The notes under the pieces are model-generated. The model made no database searches and was not told where the DNA came from. It was given only the letters and a program-made list of their open reading frames with translations. Shown in pieces: positions 52,047 through 60,517 of a DNA stretch of 64,000 bases (position 1 is the first letter of the stretch; each line of letters starts with the position of its first letter). Made by a program: the position numbers and the translations under genes. The stretch comes from an uncultured Agathobaculum sp. (lineage in GTDB: Bacteria > Bacillota > Clostridia > Oscillospirales > Butyricicoccaceae). The stretch spans positions 16,316-80,315 of the forward strand of contig CAKSVR010000005.1 in the NCBI GenBank assembly GCA_934504345.1, written 5' to 3'.

Positions 52047-53006
52047 TTAATCGAACAGGGTGGAAACCGAGGTTTCCTCGTAGATGCGGGCAATGGCCTC
52101 GGTGAACACCGGAGCAACCTGCAGCACGTTGATCTTGTCCAGCTTCTTCTCGTTTGCCAGCGGGATGGTATCGAGGATGGTCAGCTCTTTGATCGGGCTG
52201 TTCGAGATGCGCTCGATGGCCGGGCCGGAGAGCACGCCGTGGGTCGCGCAGGCATAGACCTCGGTCGCGCCGCCGCGCTCAACGAGTGCGTCAGCCGCGT
52301 GAACGAGCGTGCCGGCGGTGTCGATCAGGTCATCGACCAGAATGCACTTCTTGCCCTTGACGTTGCCGATGATGTTCATGACCTCGGAAACGTTTGCCTT
52401 CGGGCGGCGCTTGTCGATGATGGCGAGCGGCATATCCAGCTTTTCCGTGAACTTGCGCGCACGAGTAACCGAGCCGAGATCCGGAGATACGATAACGGTA
52501 TCCTCATTGCCCACGCCGAAGCGGCCCGCGATGTACGGGATGAGCACGGACGAGCCGAGCATATTATCCACCGGAATATCAAAGAAACCCTGGATCTGTG
52601 CAGCGTGCAGGTCCATGGTCAGCACACGGTCTGCGCCTGCTGCGGTGATCAGGTTTGCGACCAGCTTTGCAGAGATCGGGTCGCGGGCCTTGCTCTTGCG
52701 GTCCTGACGCGCATAGCCGAAATACGGAATAACGGCGGTGATTCGGCCAGCCGATGCGCGCTTGCAGGAGTCGATCATGATGAGCAGCTCCATCAGGTTG
52801 TTGTTGACCGGTCCGCAGGTGGACTGAACGAGGAAAACGTCCGAGCCGCGCACGGATTCCGACATGGAAACCGAGATCTCGCCGTCAGCGAAGGTGGAGA
52901 TGGCAGCCTTGCCAAGCGGCAGTCCGAGCGCAGAAGCGATCTGCATCGCCAGTGCGGGATGGGAGTTACCGGAGAAAATTTTGATGTTTTTTCCGTGAGA
53001 AATCAT
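52047..53006 (-). CDS. prs: Ribose-phosphate pyrophosphokinase
   Basis: 319 residues. Makes PRPP from ribose 5-phosphate and ATP. Class I features: FADGEISVSMSESVRG, YFGYARQDRK, DLHAAQIQGFFDIPVDNM and PRPP loop VDDLIDTAGT. Directly follows the glmU-like gene (63-base gap), the usual Firmicute glmU-prs pairing. Confidence 0.97.
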   Translation of the reverse strand: MISHGKNIKIFSGNSHPALAMQIASALGLPLGKAAISTFADGEISVSMSESVRGSDVFLVQSTCGPVNNNLMELLIMIDSCKRASAGRITAVIPYFGYARQDRKSKARDPISAKLVANLITAAGADRVLTMDLHAAQIQGFFDIPVDNMLGSSVLIPYIAGRFGVGNEDTVIVSPDLGSVTRARKFTEKLDMPLAIIDKRRPKANVSEVMNIIGNVKGKKCILVDDLIDTAGTLVHAADALVERGGATEVYACATHGVLSGPAIERISNSPIKELTILDTIPLANEKKLDKINVLQVAPVFTEAIARIYEETSVSTLFD

Positions 53007-53069
53007 TGATTTGCCTCCGTCATAATGATATATTTTGTGTCCGTGTGGAATATATTACAGAATATTTGC

Positions 53070-54317
53070 TTACTTTTTGTCATTTTCGTGCGCGGCGCGG
53101 CGGCGGTCGTTCCAGCCCTCGAGGTTGGTCTGACGGGCGCGCGCAACGCTCAGCGCACCGGCGGGTACGTCCTTGGTGACGGTCGTACCGGCAGCCGTAA
53201 AGGCGCGGTCGCCCAGCTTGACGGGCGAAACGAGGTTGGTGTTGCAGCCGATGAAGCAGTCGTCGCCGATCTCGGTGCGGTACTTGTGGTAGCCGTCGTA
53301 GTTGACAACGACCGTGCCGCAGCCAAAGTTGACGCGCTCGCCGACAGTCGCATCACCGATATAGGTCAGGTGCGAAACCTTGGTGCCGTTGCCGATGGTG
53401 GACTTTTTCAGCTCTACGAAGTCACCGATGCGGCAGCCGTCGCCGACCACGCTCTGCGGGCGGATATAGGCGAACGGGCCGACCGTTGTGTTCGCGCCGA
53501 CGGTGGATTCGTAAACCTGCGAGCTGTTCACCGTGGTGCCGGCGCCGATCTCAGCCTTTTCAAGGATGGTGTTCGGGCCGATGACAGCGCCCGCGCCGAC
53601 CTTGCAGCCGGGACGGATGTGACAGCCGGGCAGGATGGTCGCGCCCGGTGCGATGTCGGCATCCGGTGCGATATAGGTGTTCGTCATATCAAAGATCTGC
53701 ACGCCTTTTTTGATGAGGCCGAAGTTGACACGCTGCATCATCTCGACCTGTGCCATAAAGGCCGCTGCGCCGTCGCAGATAACGTTGATCTTGTTGGTGA
53801 TGGCGATGCCCTTCTGTGCACCGGCCGCGACTGCCGCCGCAACGAGCGCATCAAGGGTGTCCGCGCCGCTCTCGAGCGCCTTTTTCAGCATATCCCATGC
53901 AAAGATGGCGGCATAGCAGCGGGTGTCGCGCGGGAGCGGCTGGCCCTCTGCATCAAAGCCCTGCTGCTCAGCGGAGAGCACGCTCACGCCGTAGCCGGTG
54001 TTCAGGTGCGTTTCGGTCAGATGGAACAGCGCATCCTCCTCTGCCAGTGCGAACGGAGCGGCCAGCACCAGAACGTGCTCGCTCTCAGGCAGCGCTGCGA
54101 GGGAAGCAAAACGATTTGCGGCATCGAGCGCAAGATCCTGTGCGCCGTTGACAGCCGGTTCTCTGTCATCGTGGACAAAGAAGCACGCCTCCGCCGCAGC
54201 AGGCAGCGCGTCCCGCATTGCATCGCCCGCCGTGCCGAACAGCACCGGGCGCGCAAAAGCGGAAATGCCGCTTTCATCAAACAGGCCGCCAACCATGACG
54301 GCATTTACTTTATTCAT
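53070..54317 (-). CDS. GlmU-like protein: intact acetyltransferase, degenerate uridylyltransferase
   Basis: 415 residues from ATG 54317 (AAAGGA upstream) versus about 455 normally. C-terminal left-handed beta helix (about 215-400) keeps the GlcN-1-P acetyltransferase residues: Arg in PFAYIRPQS, Lys in VELKKST, His/Tyr in SHLTYIG, NYDG and HKYRT. The N-terminal half lacks the nucleotidyltransferase motifs: the LAAGxGTRM loop reads VMVGGLFDESG, the metal Asp of the GD segment reads AAPFAL, and the GYGR-IVE region is deleted. So it likely makes GlcNAc-1-P but not UDP-GlcNAc. Placed before prs like true glmU. Confidence 0.88.
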   Translation of the reverse strand: MNKVNAVMVGGLFDESGISAFARPVLFGTAGDAMRDALPAAAEACFFVHDDREPAVNGAQDLALDAANRFASLAALPESEHVLVLAAPFALAEEDALFHLTETHLNTGYGVSVLSAEQQGFDAEGQPLPRDTRCYAAIFAWDMLKKALESGADTLDALVAAAVAAGAQKGIAITNKINVICDGAAAFMAQVEMMQRVNFGLIKKGVQIFDMTNTYIAPDADIAPGATILPGCHIRPGCKVGAGAVIGPNTILEKAEIGAGTTVNSSQVYESTVGANTTVGPFAYIRPQSVVGDGCRIGDFVELKKSTIGNGTKVSHLTYIGDATVGERVNFGCGTVVVNYDGYHKYRTEIGDDCFIGCNTNLVSPVKLGDRAFTAAGTTVTKDVPAGALSVARARQTNLEGWNDRRRAAHENDKK

Positions 54318-54496
54318 CGCAGAAATCCTTTCGTTTCTCAAGGGTCATACGACCAGATTTTCCGATATAGCTTTATTATACAACAGTACGCCGCAAAATG
54401 CATTAGCATTTTCGATAAATTTCTTCACAGAGCACAATTTTTTTCGCCGAACCATGAAAAGAATGGCAAGGCAGCGGTTTGGTGGGAATTGAAGCA

Positions 54497-54536
54497 AGAG
54501 TGGAGAGTGAAGAGTGGAGAGTGAAGAGCGGAGAGC
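54497..54536 (+). repeat. GAGTGRA heptad tract
   Basis: About five 7-base units (GAGTGGA, GAGTGAA, GAGTGGA, GAGTGAA, GAGCGGA), just beyond the ridA terminator. Confidence 0.75.
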
Positions 54537-54547
54537 ACTGCAACAAA

Positions 54548-54579
54548 AAAAGACCCGAAACGAATGTTTCGGGTCTTTT
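54548..54579 (-). terminator. ridA terminator
   Basis: AAAAGACCCGAAAC / GTTTCGGGTCTTTT stem, loop GAAT, 11 bases after the stop. Confidence 0.88.
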
Positions 54580-54590
54580 CAAGGTCAGTC

Positions 54591-54977
54591 TTAGCCCTGA
54601 ACGGCTACAACCTCAACCTCGACCTTAGCGCCGAGCGGCAGAGCTGCTACTTCAACGCAGGAACGAGCCGGAGCGCCTTCCGGGAAATACTTCGCGTAAA
54701 CGCCGTTGAATGCAGCGAAATCGTTGATGTCGGACAGGAAGCAGGTGGTCTTGACTACGCGGTCAAAGGACACGCCGCCCTGTGCCAGAACGCACTGCAG
54801 GTTCTTCATGACCTGCTCGGTCTGCTCCTCGATGGTGGTCGCTACGATCTTGCCCTCCTTCGGGTCGATCGGAACCTGACCGGAGGTGAACACGAAACCG
54901 TTTGCAGCGATCGCCTGAGAGTACGGGCCTACGGCTGCCGGTGCCAGATCAGTGTGCAGAACTTCCTTGATTGCCAT
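54591..54977 (-). CDS. ridA: RidA family enamine/imine deaminase
   Basis: 128 residues. Hydrolyses reactive 2-aminoacrylate-type enamines; trimeric cytosolic protein. Seen: VGPYSQAIAANGFVFTSGQVPIDP, the conserved Arg in PARSCVEVAALP and the Glu in KVEVEVVAV. Lies between typA and the GlmU-like gene with its own terminator. Confidence 0.95.
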   Translation of the reverse strand: MAIKEVLHTDLAPAAVGPYSQAIAANGFVFTSGQVPIDPKEGKIVATTIEEQTEQVMKNLQCVLAQGGVSFDRVVKTTCFLSDINDFAAFNGVYAKYFPEGAPARSCVEVAALPLGAKVEVEVVAVQG

Positions 54978-55040
54978 GGTGGATTTTCTCCTTTGTATAT
55001 CTTTATTTTTTGATAACGATGTGAAATGAGTGCAAAAAGG

Positions 55041-56867
55041 TTACTTCTTGCCGCCCTTGGTCTTTTTCAGGCGCTCGGTGTTGGACAGCACGCGCTTACG
55101 CATACGGATGCTCTCCGGCGTGATCTCGAGCAGCTCATCGTCAGAGATGAACTCAAGAGCCGCCTCGATGGACATCTGGCGCGGCGGGATGAGGCGCAGT
55201 GCATCATCCGAGCCGGAAGCACGCATATTGGTCAGCTGCTTCTTCTTGCATACGTTGACGGCCATATCCTCGCCGCGCGGGTTCTCGCCGACGATCATGC
55301 CCTCGTATACCATCGTGCCGGGGCCGATGAACAGCGGGCCGCGGTCCTGTGCGTTGAACAGGCCGTAGCCGACAGCCTCGCCTGCCTCGAACGCGATCAG
55401 AGAGCCGGTGGTGCGCTTCTGAATATCGCCCTTATACGGCTGGTAGCTGTTGAATACCGAGGACATAACGCCCTCGCCCTTGGTATCGGTCAGGAACTCG
55501 TTGCGGTAGCCGAACAGGCCGCGCGCCGGGATGATGAACTCGAGGCGCATACGGTCGGTGCCCTTCGGGTTCATGGAAACGAGCTCGCCCTTGCGGGAGC
55601 CCATCTTCTCCATGATCGCGCCGACAGCATCCGCCGGAACGTCTGCGATCATGCGCTCCATCGGCTCACAGGTCTTGCCGTCGATCTCCTTGAGCAGAGC
55701 CTTCGGCGCGCCGACCTGGAACTCGTAGCCCTCACGGCGCAGGTTCTCGATCAGGATGGACAGGTGCATCTCACCGCGGCCGCATACGCGGAATGCATCG
55801 GTGGTATCGGTTTCGTTTACGCGCAGGGATACGTCCTTGAGCAGCTCACGGAACAGGCGCTCGCGCAGGTGGCGGGAGGTGACGAACTTGCCCTCCTTGC
55901 CGGCGAACGGAGAGTCGTTTACCATAAAGGTCATCTCAACGGTCGGCTCGGAGATCTTAACGAACGGCAGAGCCTCAACGTGCTCCGGGTCGCACAGGGT
56001 CTCACCGATGGTCACGCCCTCGATACCGGAGAAGCAGACGATCTCGCCGGCCTGTGCCTCTTCGATGGGCTGGCGGCCCAGTTCCTCGATGGAGTACAGG
56101 GTAACGAGCTTTGCGTTATACGGCTTGGTGTTGCCGTGGTAGTCGCAGACAGTGACCTGCTGGCCGACCTTCATCGAGCCGCGCTCGATACGGCCGATGC
56201 CGATACGGCCAACGTACTCGTTGTAGTCGATAGAAGAAACGAGCATCTGGGTCGGGCCCTCGACGTCCACCTGCGGCGCCGGGATATGCTCGAGGATCTG
56301 CTCGAACAGCGGGGTCAGGTCCTTGCCCTCCACGTTCGGGGACATGGAAGCAGTGCCTGCACGACCGGAGCAGTAAACGATCGGGCTGTCCAGCTGCTCG
56401 TCGGTCGCATCGAGGTTGAGCAGCAGCTCGAGCACCTCGTCGCCGATCTCGTTGAGGCGGGCATCCGGACGGTCGATCTTGTTAACGGCGATGATGATCT
56501 TATGACCGAACTCCAGTGCCTTCTGCAGCACGAAGCGGGTCTGCGGCATCGGGCCCTCTGCTGCATCGACCAGCAGCACAACGCCGTCTACCATCTTGAG
56601 GATACGCTCTACCTCGCCGGAGAAGTCGGCGTGGCCCGGGGTATCTACGATGTTGATCTTTACGCCCTTGTAATGTACAGAGGTGTTCTTTGCCAGAATG
56701 GTAATGCCGCGCTCACGCTCGATGTCGCCCGAGTCCATGACACGCTCCTCTACCACCTGATTTTCGCGGAATGCGCCAGCCTGCTTGAGCATCTGATCGA
56801 CCAGAGTGGTCTTGCCATGGTCAACGTGTGCAATGATGGCGATGTTGCGTAAATCGTTACGGATCAT
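55041..56867 (-). CDS. typA: Translational GTPase TypA/BipA
   Basis: 608 residues. GTPase motifs AHVDHGKTT, RERGITI, DTPGHADF and NKIDRP; elongation factor G-like domains II, III, V and the BipA-specific C-terminus (MRLEFIIPARGLFGYRNEFLTDTKGEG). Binds 70S/50S and aids assembly at stress or low temperature. Promoter at 56912-56940. Confidence 0.97.
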   Translation of the reverse strand: MIRNDLRNIAIIAHVDHGKTTLVDQMLKQAGAFRENQVVEERVMDSGDIERERGITILAKNTSVHYKGVKINIVDTPGHADFSGEVERILKMVDGVVLLVDAAEGPMPQTRFVLQKALEFGHKIIIAVNKIDRPDARLNEIGDEVLELLLNLDATDEQLDSPIVYCSGRAGTASMSPNVEGKDLTPLFEQILEHIPAPQVDVEGPTQMLVSSIDYNEYVGRIGIGRIERGSMKVGQQVTVCDYHGNTKPYNAKLVTLYSIEELGRQPIEEAQAGEIVCFSGIEGVTIGETLCDPEHVEALPFVKISEPTVEMTFMVNDSPFAGKEGKFVTSRHLRERLFRELLKDVSLRVNETDTTDAFRVCGRGEMHLSILIENLRREGYEFQVGAPKALLKEIDGKTCEPMERMIADVPADAVGAIMEKMGSRKGELVSMNPKGTDRMRLEFIIPARGLFGYRNEFLTDTKGEGVMSSVFNSYQPYKGDIQKRTTGSLIAFEAGEAVGYGLFNAQDRGPLFIGPGTMVYEGMIVGENPRGEDMAVNVCKKKQLTNMRASGSDDALRLIPPRQMSIEAALEFISDDELLEITPESIRMRKRVLSNTERLKKTKGGKK

Positions 56868-56911
56868 ATATTCTATTCCTCCATCAACGGGATTATTTTC
56901 GTACAGAATTT

Positions 56912-56940
56912 ATTATACCCGTTTTTTCGTTCATTTTCCA
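56912..56940 (-). promoter_or_regulatory. typA promoter
   Basis: Minus strand TGGAAA (56935-56940), 17 bases, perfect TATAAT (56912-56917). Confidence 0.55.
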
Positions 56941-57027
56941 CTTATTTTATCGTCAAAATTACGGCAATATGCGGGCACGAAATTGTAAAATATTTTACTA
57001 ACGCACCGTATTTCGCATCGGTTCCGG

Positions 57028-57056
57028 TTGACGGCGGCAGATGCGTGCCGTACAAT
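57028..57056 (+). promoter_or_regulatory. Promoter of the secreted stalk protein gene
   Basis: TTGACG (57028-57033), 17 bases, TACAAT (57051-57056), followed by GGAAGGAG and ATG 57100. Confidence 0.7.
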
Positions 57057-57099
57057 GAGGAAAAGGCGATACGGCCTGATAAAAGGAAGGAGAATCTCT

Positions 57100-58206
57100 A
57101 TGAACAGAATCGGAAAGGCAATGCTCTGCACTGTGCTCACCGGTGCGATAGCAGTCGGCGCGGCAGGCGCGGCTGACCTCGGCACACTGACACCGCAGGG
57201 TGCAAAGGCGTACCTCGACCAGATCGTCACGCTGCAAAACCAGTACGGCAAGGCTGCCGCGCGTACAGATGACGGCTTCCGCGGACTGCTGACCGGCCTC
57301 TCGATGGCAAAGCTGGTGGATATGGACGGCGACGGCACGCCCGAGCTGTACTGCGGCGCAGGTATGGACGGGCAGCATATGTATTCGTATGCGGATGGGA
57401 AAATCTACGCGCTGGATATTCCGGAGGGCGTGAGCAACTTCGGCACGGACGTTTCGCCGTGCGCGGATTTCTATGTTGGCGGCACGAAAGCCTATCTCGT
57501 GGATGGCCATGAGGTAATGAATGGCTTCCCTGTCAAATATCTGACCAAGCAGGGCAAGGAAATCGTCACGGCACTGACCTACACGGATGCCATCGACGAC
57601 AACGGTGCAAACGTCTGCACACTCAACGGCAAAAGCGTGACCTATCATGAACTGAACGCCGCGCTCGATGCATTCACCAAGGGCATGACATGGGAACACT
57701 ACTCCTTCTGGGAAAGCCCGTACAATGTGCCGGAGGTGCGCTCCGCCCGCGCATCGCTGACCGACACCATCACTTCCCTTCGCACGCTCACCAATCCGAC
57801 TGCATATGTTTCCAGGCACAGGGTCGAGCTGAACGGTGCAAAGGCCAATCTTGCAGCCTATACCATCAATGGCAGCAACTATTTCAAGCTGCGCGACCTC
57901 GCCGCTGCCCTCAAGGGTCTGGACAGCGGGTTTGCGGTAACATGGAACGCCGCCCAGCAGCGCATCGACCTGACGAGCAAAACCGCGTACACGCCGGTCG
58001 GCGGCGAACAGGCTGCCCTGCCCGCCGGCAATAAAGCCGCCGCGCTCACGAGCGCCGCTGTCTACCTCGACGGCAATCCGCTTTCCCTCACCGCCTACTC
58101 CATCGGCGGCAATAATTATTTCAAGCTCCGCGACCTCGCTTTCGCGCTCGGCTTTTCCGTCGATTGGGATAACGCCACCTCGACCGTTACCATTTCGGCT
58201 CAGTAA
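57100..58206 (+). CDS. Secreted protein with copper amine oxidase N-terminal-like stalk repeats
   Basis: 368 residues from ATG 57100. Signal peptide 1-24 (cleavage likely after AAGAA). A middle domain holds VDMDGDGTPELYCG, a calcium-loop-like repeat. Two C-terminal modules of about 55 residues share YTINGSNYFKLRDLAAAL / YSIGGNNYFKLRDLAFAL and end in beta strands (IDLTS, TVTIS), the PF07833-like 'amine oxidase N' stalk found in many clostridial exported proteins. No enzyme site seen; probably a cell-envelope or adhesive protein. Confidence 0.8.
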   Translation: MNRIGKAMLCTVLTGAIAVGAAGAADLGTLTPQGAKAYLDQIVTLQNQYGKAAARTDDGFRGLLTGLSMAKLVDMDGDGTPELYCGAGMDGQHMYSYADGKIYALDIPEGVSNFGTDVSPCADFYVGGTKAYLVDGHEVMNGFPVKYLTKQGKEIVTALTYTDAIDDNGANVCTLNGKSVTYHELNAALDAFTKGMTWEHYSFWESPYNVPEVRSARASLTDTITSLRTLTNPTAYVSRHRVELNGAKANLAAYTINGSNYFKLRDLAAALKGLDSGFAVTWNAAQQRIDLTSKTAYTPVGGEQAALPAGNKAAALTSAAVYLDGNPLSLTAYSIGGNNYFKLRDLAFALGFSVDWDNATSTVTISAQ

Positions 58207-58220
58207 CGGAAAACGAATGA

Positions 58221-58253
58221 AAAAAGCCACTGTTCACCGAACAGTGGCTTTTT
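58221..58253. terminator. Bidirectional terminator between the secreted protein gene and acpP
   Basis: 14-bp stem AAAAAGCCACTGTT / AACAGTGGCTTTTT, loop CACCG. Confidence 0.88.
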
Positions 58254-58323
58254 CGCGCCTTCAGCGCGATTCAATCCCGGTTTGCTTGCAAACCGCACCC
58301 GCTGAAAGGCCAAAGGCCTTTCA
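58254..58323. repeat. Two-hairpin element copy 2 plus an extra hairpin
   Basis: CGCGC-CTTCA-GCGCG, spacer ATTCAATCCC, then GGTTTGC-TT-GCAAACC (to 58294); a third perfect hairpin TGAAAGGCC-AAA-GGCCTTTCA follows at 58303-58323. Confidence 0.7.
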
Positions 58324-58341
58324 ATCGAAAGCAAAGCGCTC

Positions 58342-58566
58342 TTACTGGTTTGCTTCGATGTAGTTTACGATGTCACCGATGGTGCTCATCTTTGCAGCTT
58401 CCTCGTCAGAGATCGTTACGCCGAAGTTCTCCTCGAGGTCCATCATCAGCTCTACAACGTCCAGAGAGTCTGCGTTCAGATCCTCCTTGACCTTGGTATC
58501 CATGGTCATGGTGGAAGCATCAGCGTCAAACTTGTCTGCCAGAATCTCGCATACCTTTTCAAACAT
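58342..58566 (-). CDS. acpP: Acyl carrier protein
   Basis: 74 residues, acidic. Phosphopantetheine attachment at Ser34 in DSLDVVELMMDLEE. Carries the growing acyl chain in fatty acid synthesis. Last gene of the fab/acc cluster, 5 bases after accA. Confidence 0.96.
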   Translation of the reverse strand: MFEKVCEILADKFDADASTMTMDTKVKEDLNADSLDVVELMMDLEENFGVTISDEEAAKMSTIGDIVNYIEANQ

Positions 58567-58571
58567 GGGAA

Positions 58572-59390
58572 TTACACTCCTTCATTATTTTCTTGATTTA
58601 TTGTTCTGAAAACTCCGACTCTGCGGAATTTTTCATACCGTTTTTGCAGCATCGTGTCGATGTCGGGCTCGGCATCCAGCTCGGCCAGCTGGTCGCGCAG
58701 CGTGCGCGCCACATTGCGGATGAGCTGTGCGGGCGATGTGCCCTCCTGAATGATGCCCTCGATCATGCCGAAGCTGTACAGATCCTGCGCGGTGATGTGC
58801 AGCGTGTCCGCCGCCTCCGCCTCGCGCTTGGGGTCTTTCCAGAGGATAGAGGCACAGCCGCGCGGCGAAATAACCGAATACAGCGCATTTTCCAGCATGA
58901 GCACACGGTCCGCGACCGCCAGCGCCAGCGCGCCGCCCGAGCCGCCCTCGCCCGTCACGATAGAGATGACCGGCGTTTTCAGCTCGATGAACTCATACAG
59001 GCAGCGGGCGATGGCCTCGCCCTGACCGCGCTCCTCCGCGCCGACACCGCAGAACGCGCCGCCGGTGTCAACGAAATTGATGACCGGGCGGTGGAATTTC
59101 TCGGCCTGATGCGCCAGACGGAGCGCCTTGCGGTAGCCCTCGGGATGCGCCATGCCGAAGTTGGCATCCATATTCTGCTCGATGGTGCGGCCCTTGCGGT
59201 GGCCGATGACTGTCACCGGTGTGCCGTTAAAGTAACCTACGCCGCCGAGGATCGCATGGTCGTCCGCAAAATAACGGTCGCCGTGCAGCTCGGTGAAGTC
59301 GGTGAACAGCTCATTGATATAATCCGTGAGCATCGGGCGCTTGGTATCGTGGATGATACGCATTTTTTCACTTGCGGGTTTGTTAGTCAC
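58572..59390 (-). CDS. accA: Acetyl-CoA carboxylase carboxyltransferase subunit alpha
   Basis: 272 residues. Crotonase-type carboxyltransferase: FTELHGDRYFADDHAILGG, NPEGYRKALRLAHQAEKF (as HPEGYRKALR), GEGGSGGALALAVADRV and SPRGCASILWKD. With AccD transfers CO2 from carboxybiotin to acetyl-CoA. Overlaps accD by 8 bases, so equal dosage is likely. Confidence 0.96.
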   Translation of the reverse strand: MTNKPASEKMRIIHDTKRPMLTDYINELFTDFTELHGDRYFADDHAILGGVGYFNGTPVTVIGHRKGRTIEQNMDANFGMAHPEGYRKALRLAHQAEKFHRPVINFVDTGGAFCGVGAEERGQGEAIARCLYEFIELKTPVISIVTGEGGSGGALALAVADRVLMLENALYSVISPRGCASILWKDPKREAEAADTLHITAQDLYSFGMIEGIIQEGTSPAQLIRNVARTLRDQLAELDAEPDIDTMLQKRYEKFRRVGVFRTINQENNEGV

Positions 59391-60258
59391 GGCGCCACAC
59401 CTGCCATTTCTTGGACTTGGAGCCGCAGTGCAGCTTCAAGAGTTTCTCCAGCGTTTCTCTGAGTTGATTACGCGGAACTATTTTATCACAGAAACCGTGC
59501 GATAGCAAGAACTCCGACGACTGAAAATCATCCGGCAGGGTCTGGCCGATGGTGCCCTCGATGACACGGCGGCCGGCAAAGCCGATGGTCGTGCGCGGTT
59601 CCGCGAGGATGATGTCGCCCAGCATGGCGAACGATGCGGTAACGCCGCCCGTGGTCGGGTCGGTCAGCACGGTGATATACAGCAGGCCCGCATCCGAATG
59701 ACGGCGCGCCGCCGCGGACACCTTTGCCATCTGCAAAAGCGAGAACATACCCTCCTGCATACGCGCACCGCCCGAGCAGGTGAACAGCACAACGGGCAGA
59801 CCCTTTTCAGTGGCGTACTCGAACAGGCGGGTCAGCTTTTCGCCGACGACCGAGCCCATCGAGGCCATCATAAAGTGGCTGTCCATCACGCCGATGGCGG
59901 TTTCCACGCCGCCGATCTTGCACACGCCGGTCTTGACCGCATCCGGCATACCGACCTTTTCGGCCAGCTCCGCCGTTTTGGCCGCGTAGCCCGGGAAGTG
60001 GATCGGATCCGCCGGAGCGAGGTTTGCATACAGCTCCTCGAAGCTGTCCTTATCCGCGATCTGGCGGATGCGCGTGCGCGCCAGCAGACGGCCGTACCGT
60101 CCGCAGTGCGGGCAGACGTACAGGTTCTTGCCGTAGGCATACGCTTTCAGCTCCGCGCCGCAGCCCTTGCAGGTTACGACCTTGGCCGCTTCGTCCTCCT
60201 GCGGTTTCATTTCCATAGAGGTTTCGCGTGTTTTTTGAAACAGGTCGATCAGACCCAT
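59383..60258 (-). CDS. accD: Acetyl-CoA carboxylase carboxyltransferase subunit beta
   Basis: 291 residues from ATG 60258 (GGGGAG 6 bases upstream). Zinc ribbon Cys30, Cys33, Cys49, Cys52, then the carboxyltransferase fold with TCSGGARMQEGMFSLLQMAK and DPTTGGVTASFAMLGD. Overlaps accA. Upstream 259 bases to accC hold an inverted-repeat element. Confidence 0.96.
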   Translation of the reverse strand: MGLIDLFQKTRETSMEMKPQEDEAAKVVTCKGCGAELKAYAYGKNLYVCPHCGRYGRLLARTRIRQIADKDSFEELYANLAPADPIHFPGYAAKTAELAEKVGMPDAVKTGVCKIGGVETAIGVMDSHFMMASMGSVVGEKLTRLFEYATEKGLPVVLFTCSGGARMQEGMFSLLQMAKVSAAARRHSDAGLLYITVLTDPTTGGVTASFAMLGDIILAEPRTTIGFAGRRVIEGTIGQTLPDDFQSSEFLLSHGFCDKIVPRNQLRETLEKLLKLHCGSKSKKWQVWRRD

Positions 60259-60279
60259 GCGTAACTCCCCTTTCTCTTG

Positions 60280-60442
60280 GAGGCAGTACCGCACGATTGG
60301 CCTTCGGCGCTTTGCGGCTGCTTTGCCCCCTGATTTTGTTGTGCTTTCTTGTAATACACAAAGTATTACTGCGAAACCACGCCGCATCAGTGAACAAAGC
60401 ATCTCGCAAATCGCTCTTGTCCAACCGTGCGGTACTGCCTCT
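60280..60442. repeat. 163-bp inverted-repeat (MITE-like) element between accC and accD
   Basis: Terminal inverted repeats of 21 bp (GAGGCAGTACCGCACGATTGG at the left, its complement with one mismatch at 60421-60442). No coding capacity. A partial relative is at 9694-9731. Confidence 0.75.
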
Positions 60443-60517
60443 GGAATCCTCCGATTTTTCGGATTTTTCCGAATCTGATTATCCTATATCAAATACTATT
60501 ATACCACAATAAATGAT

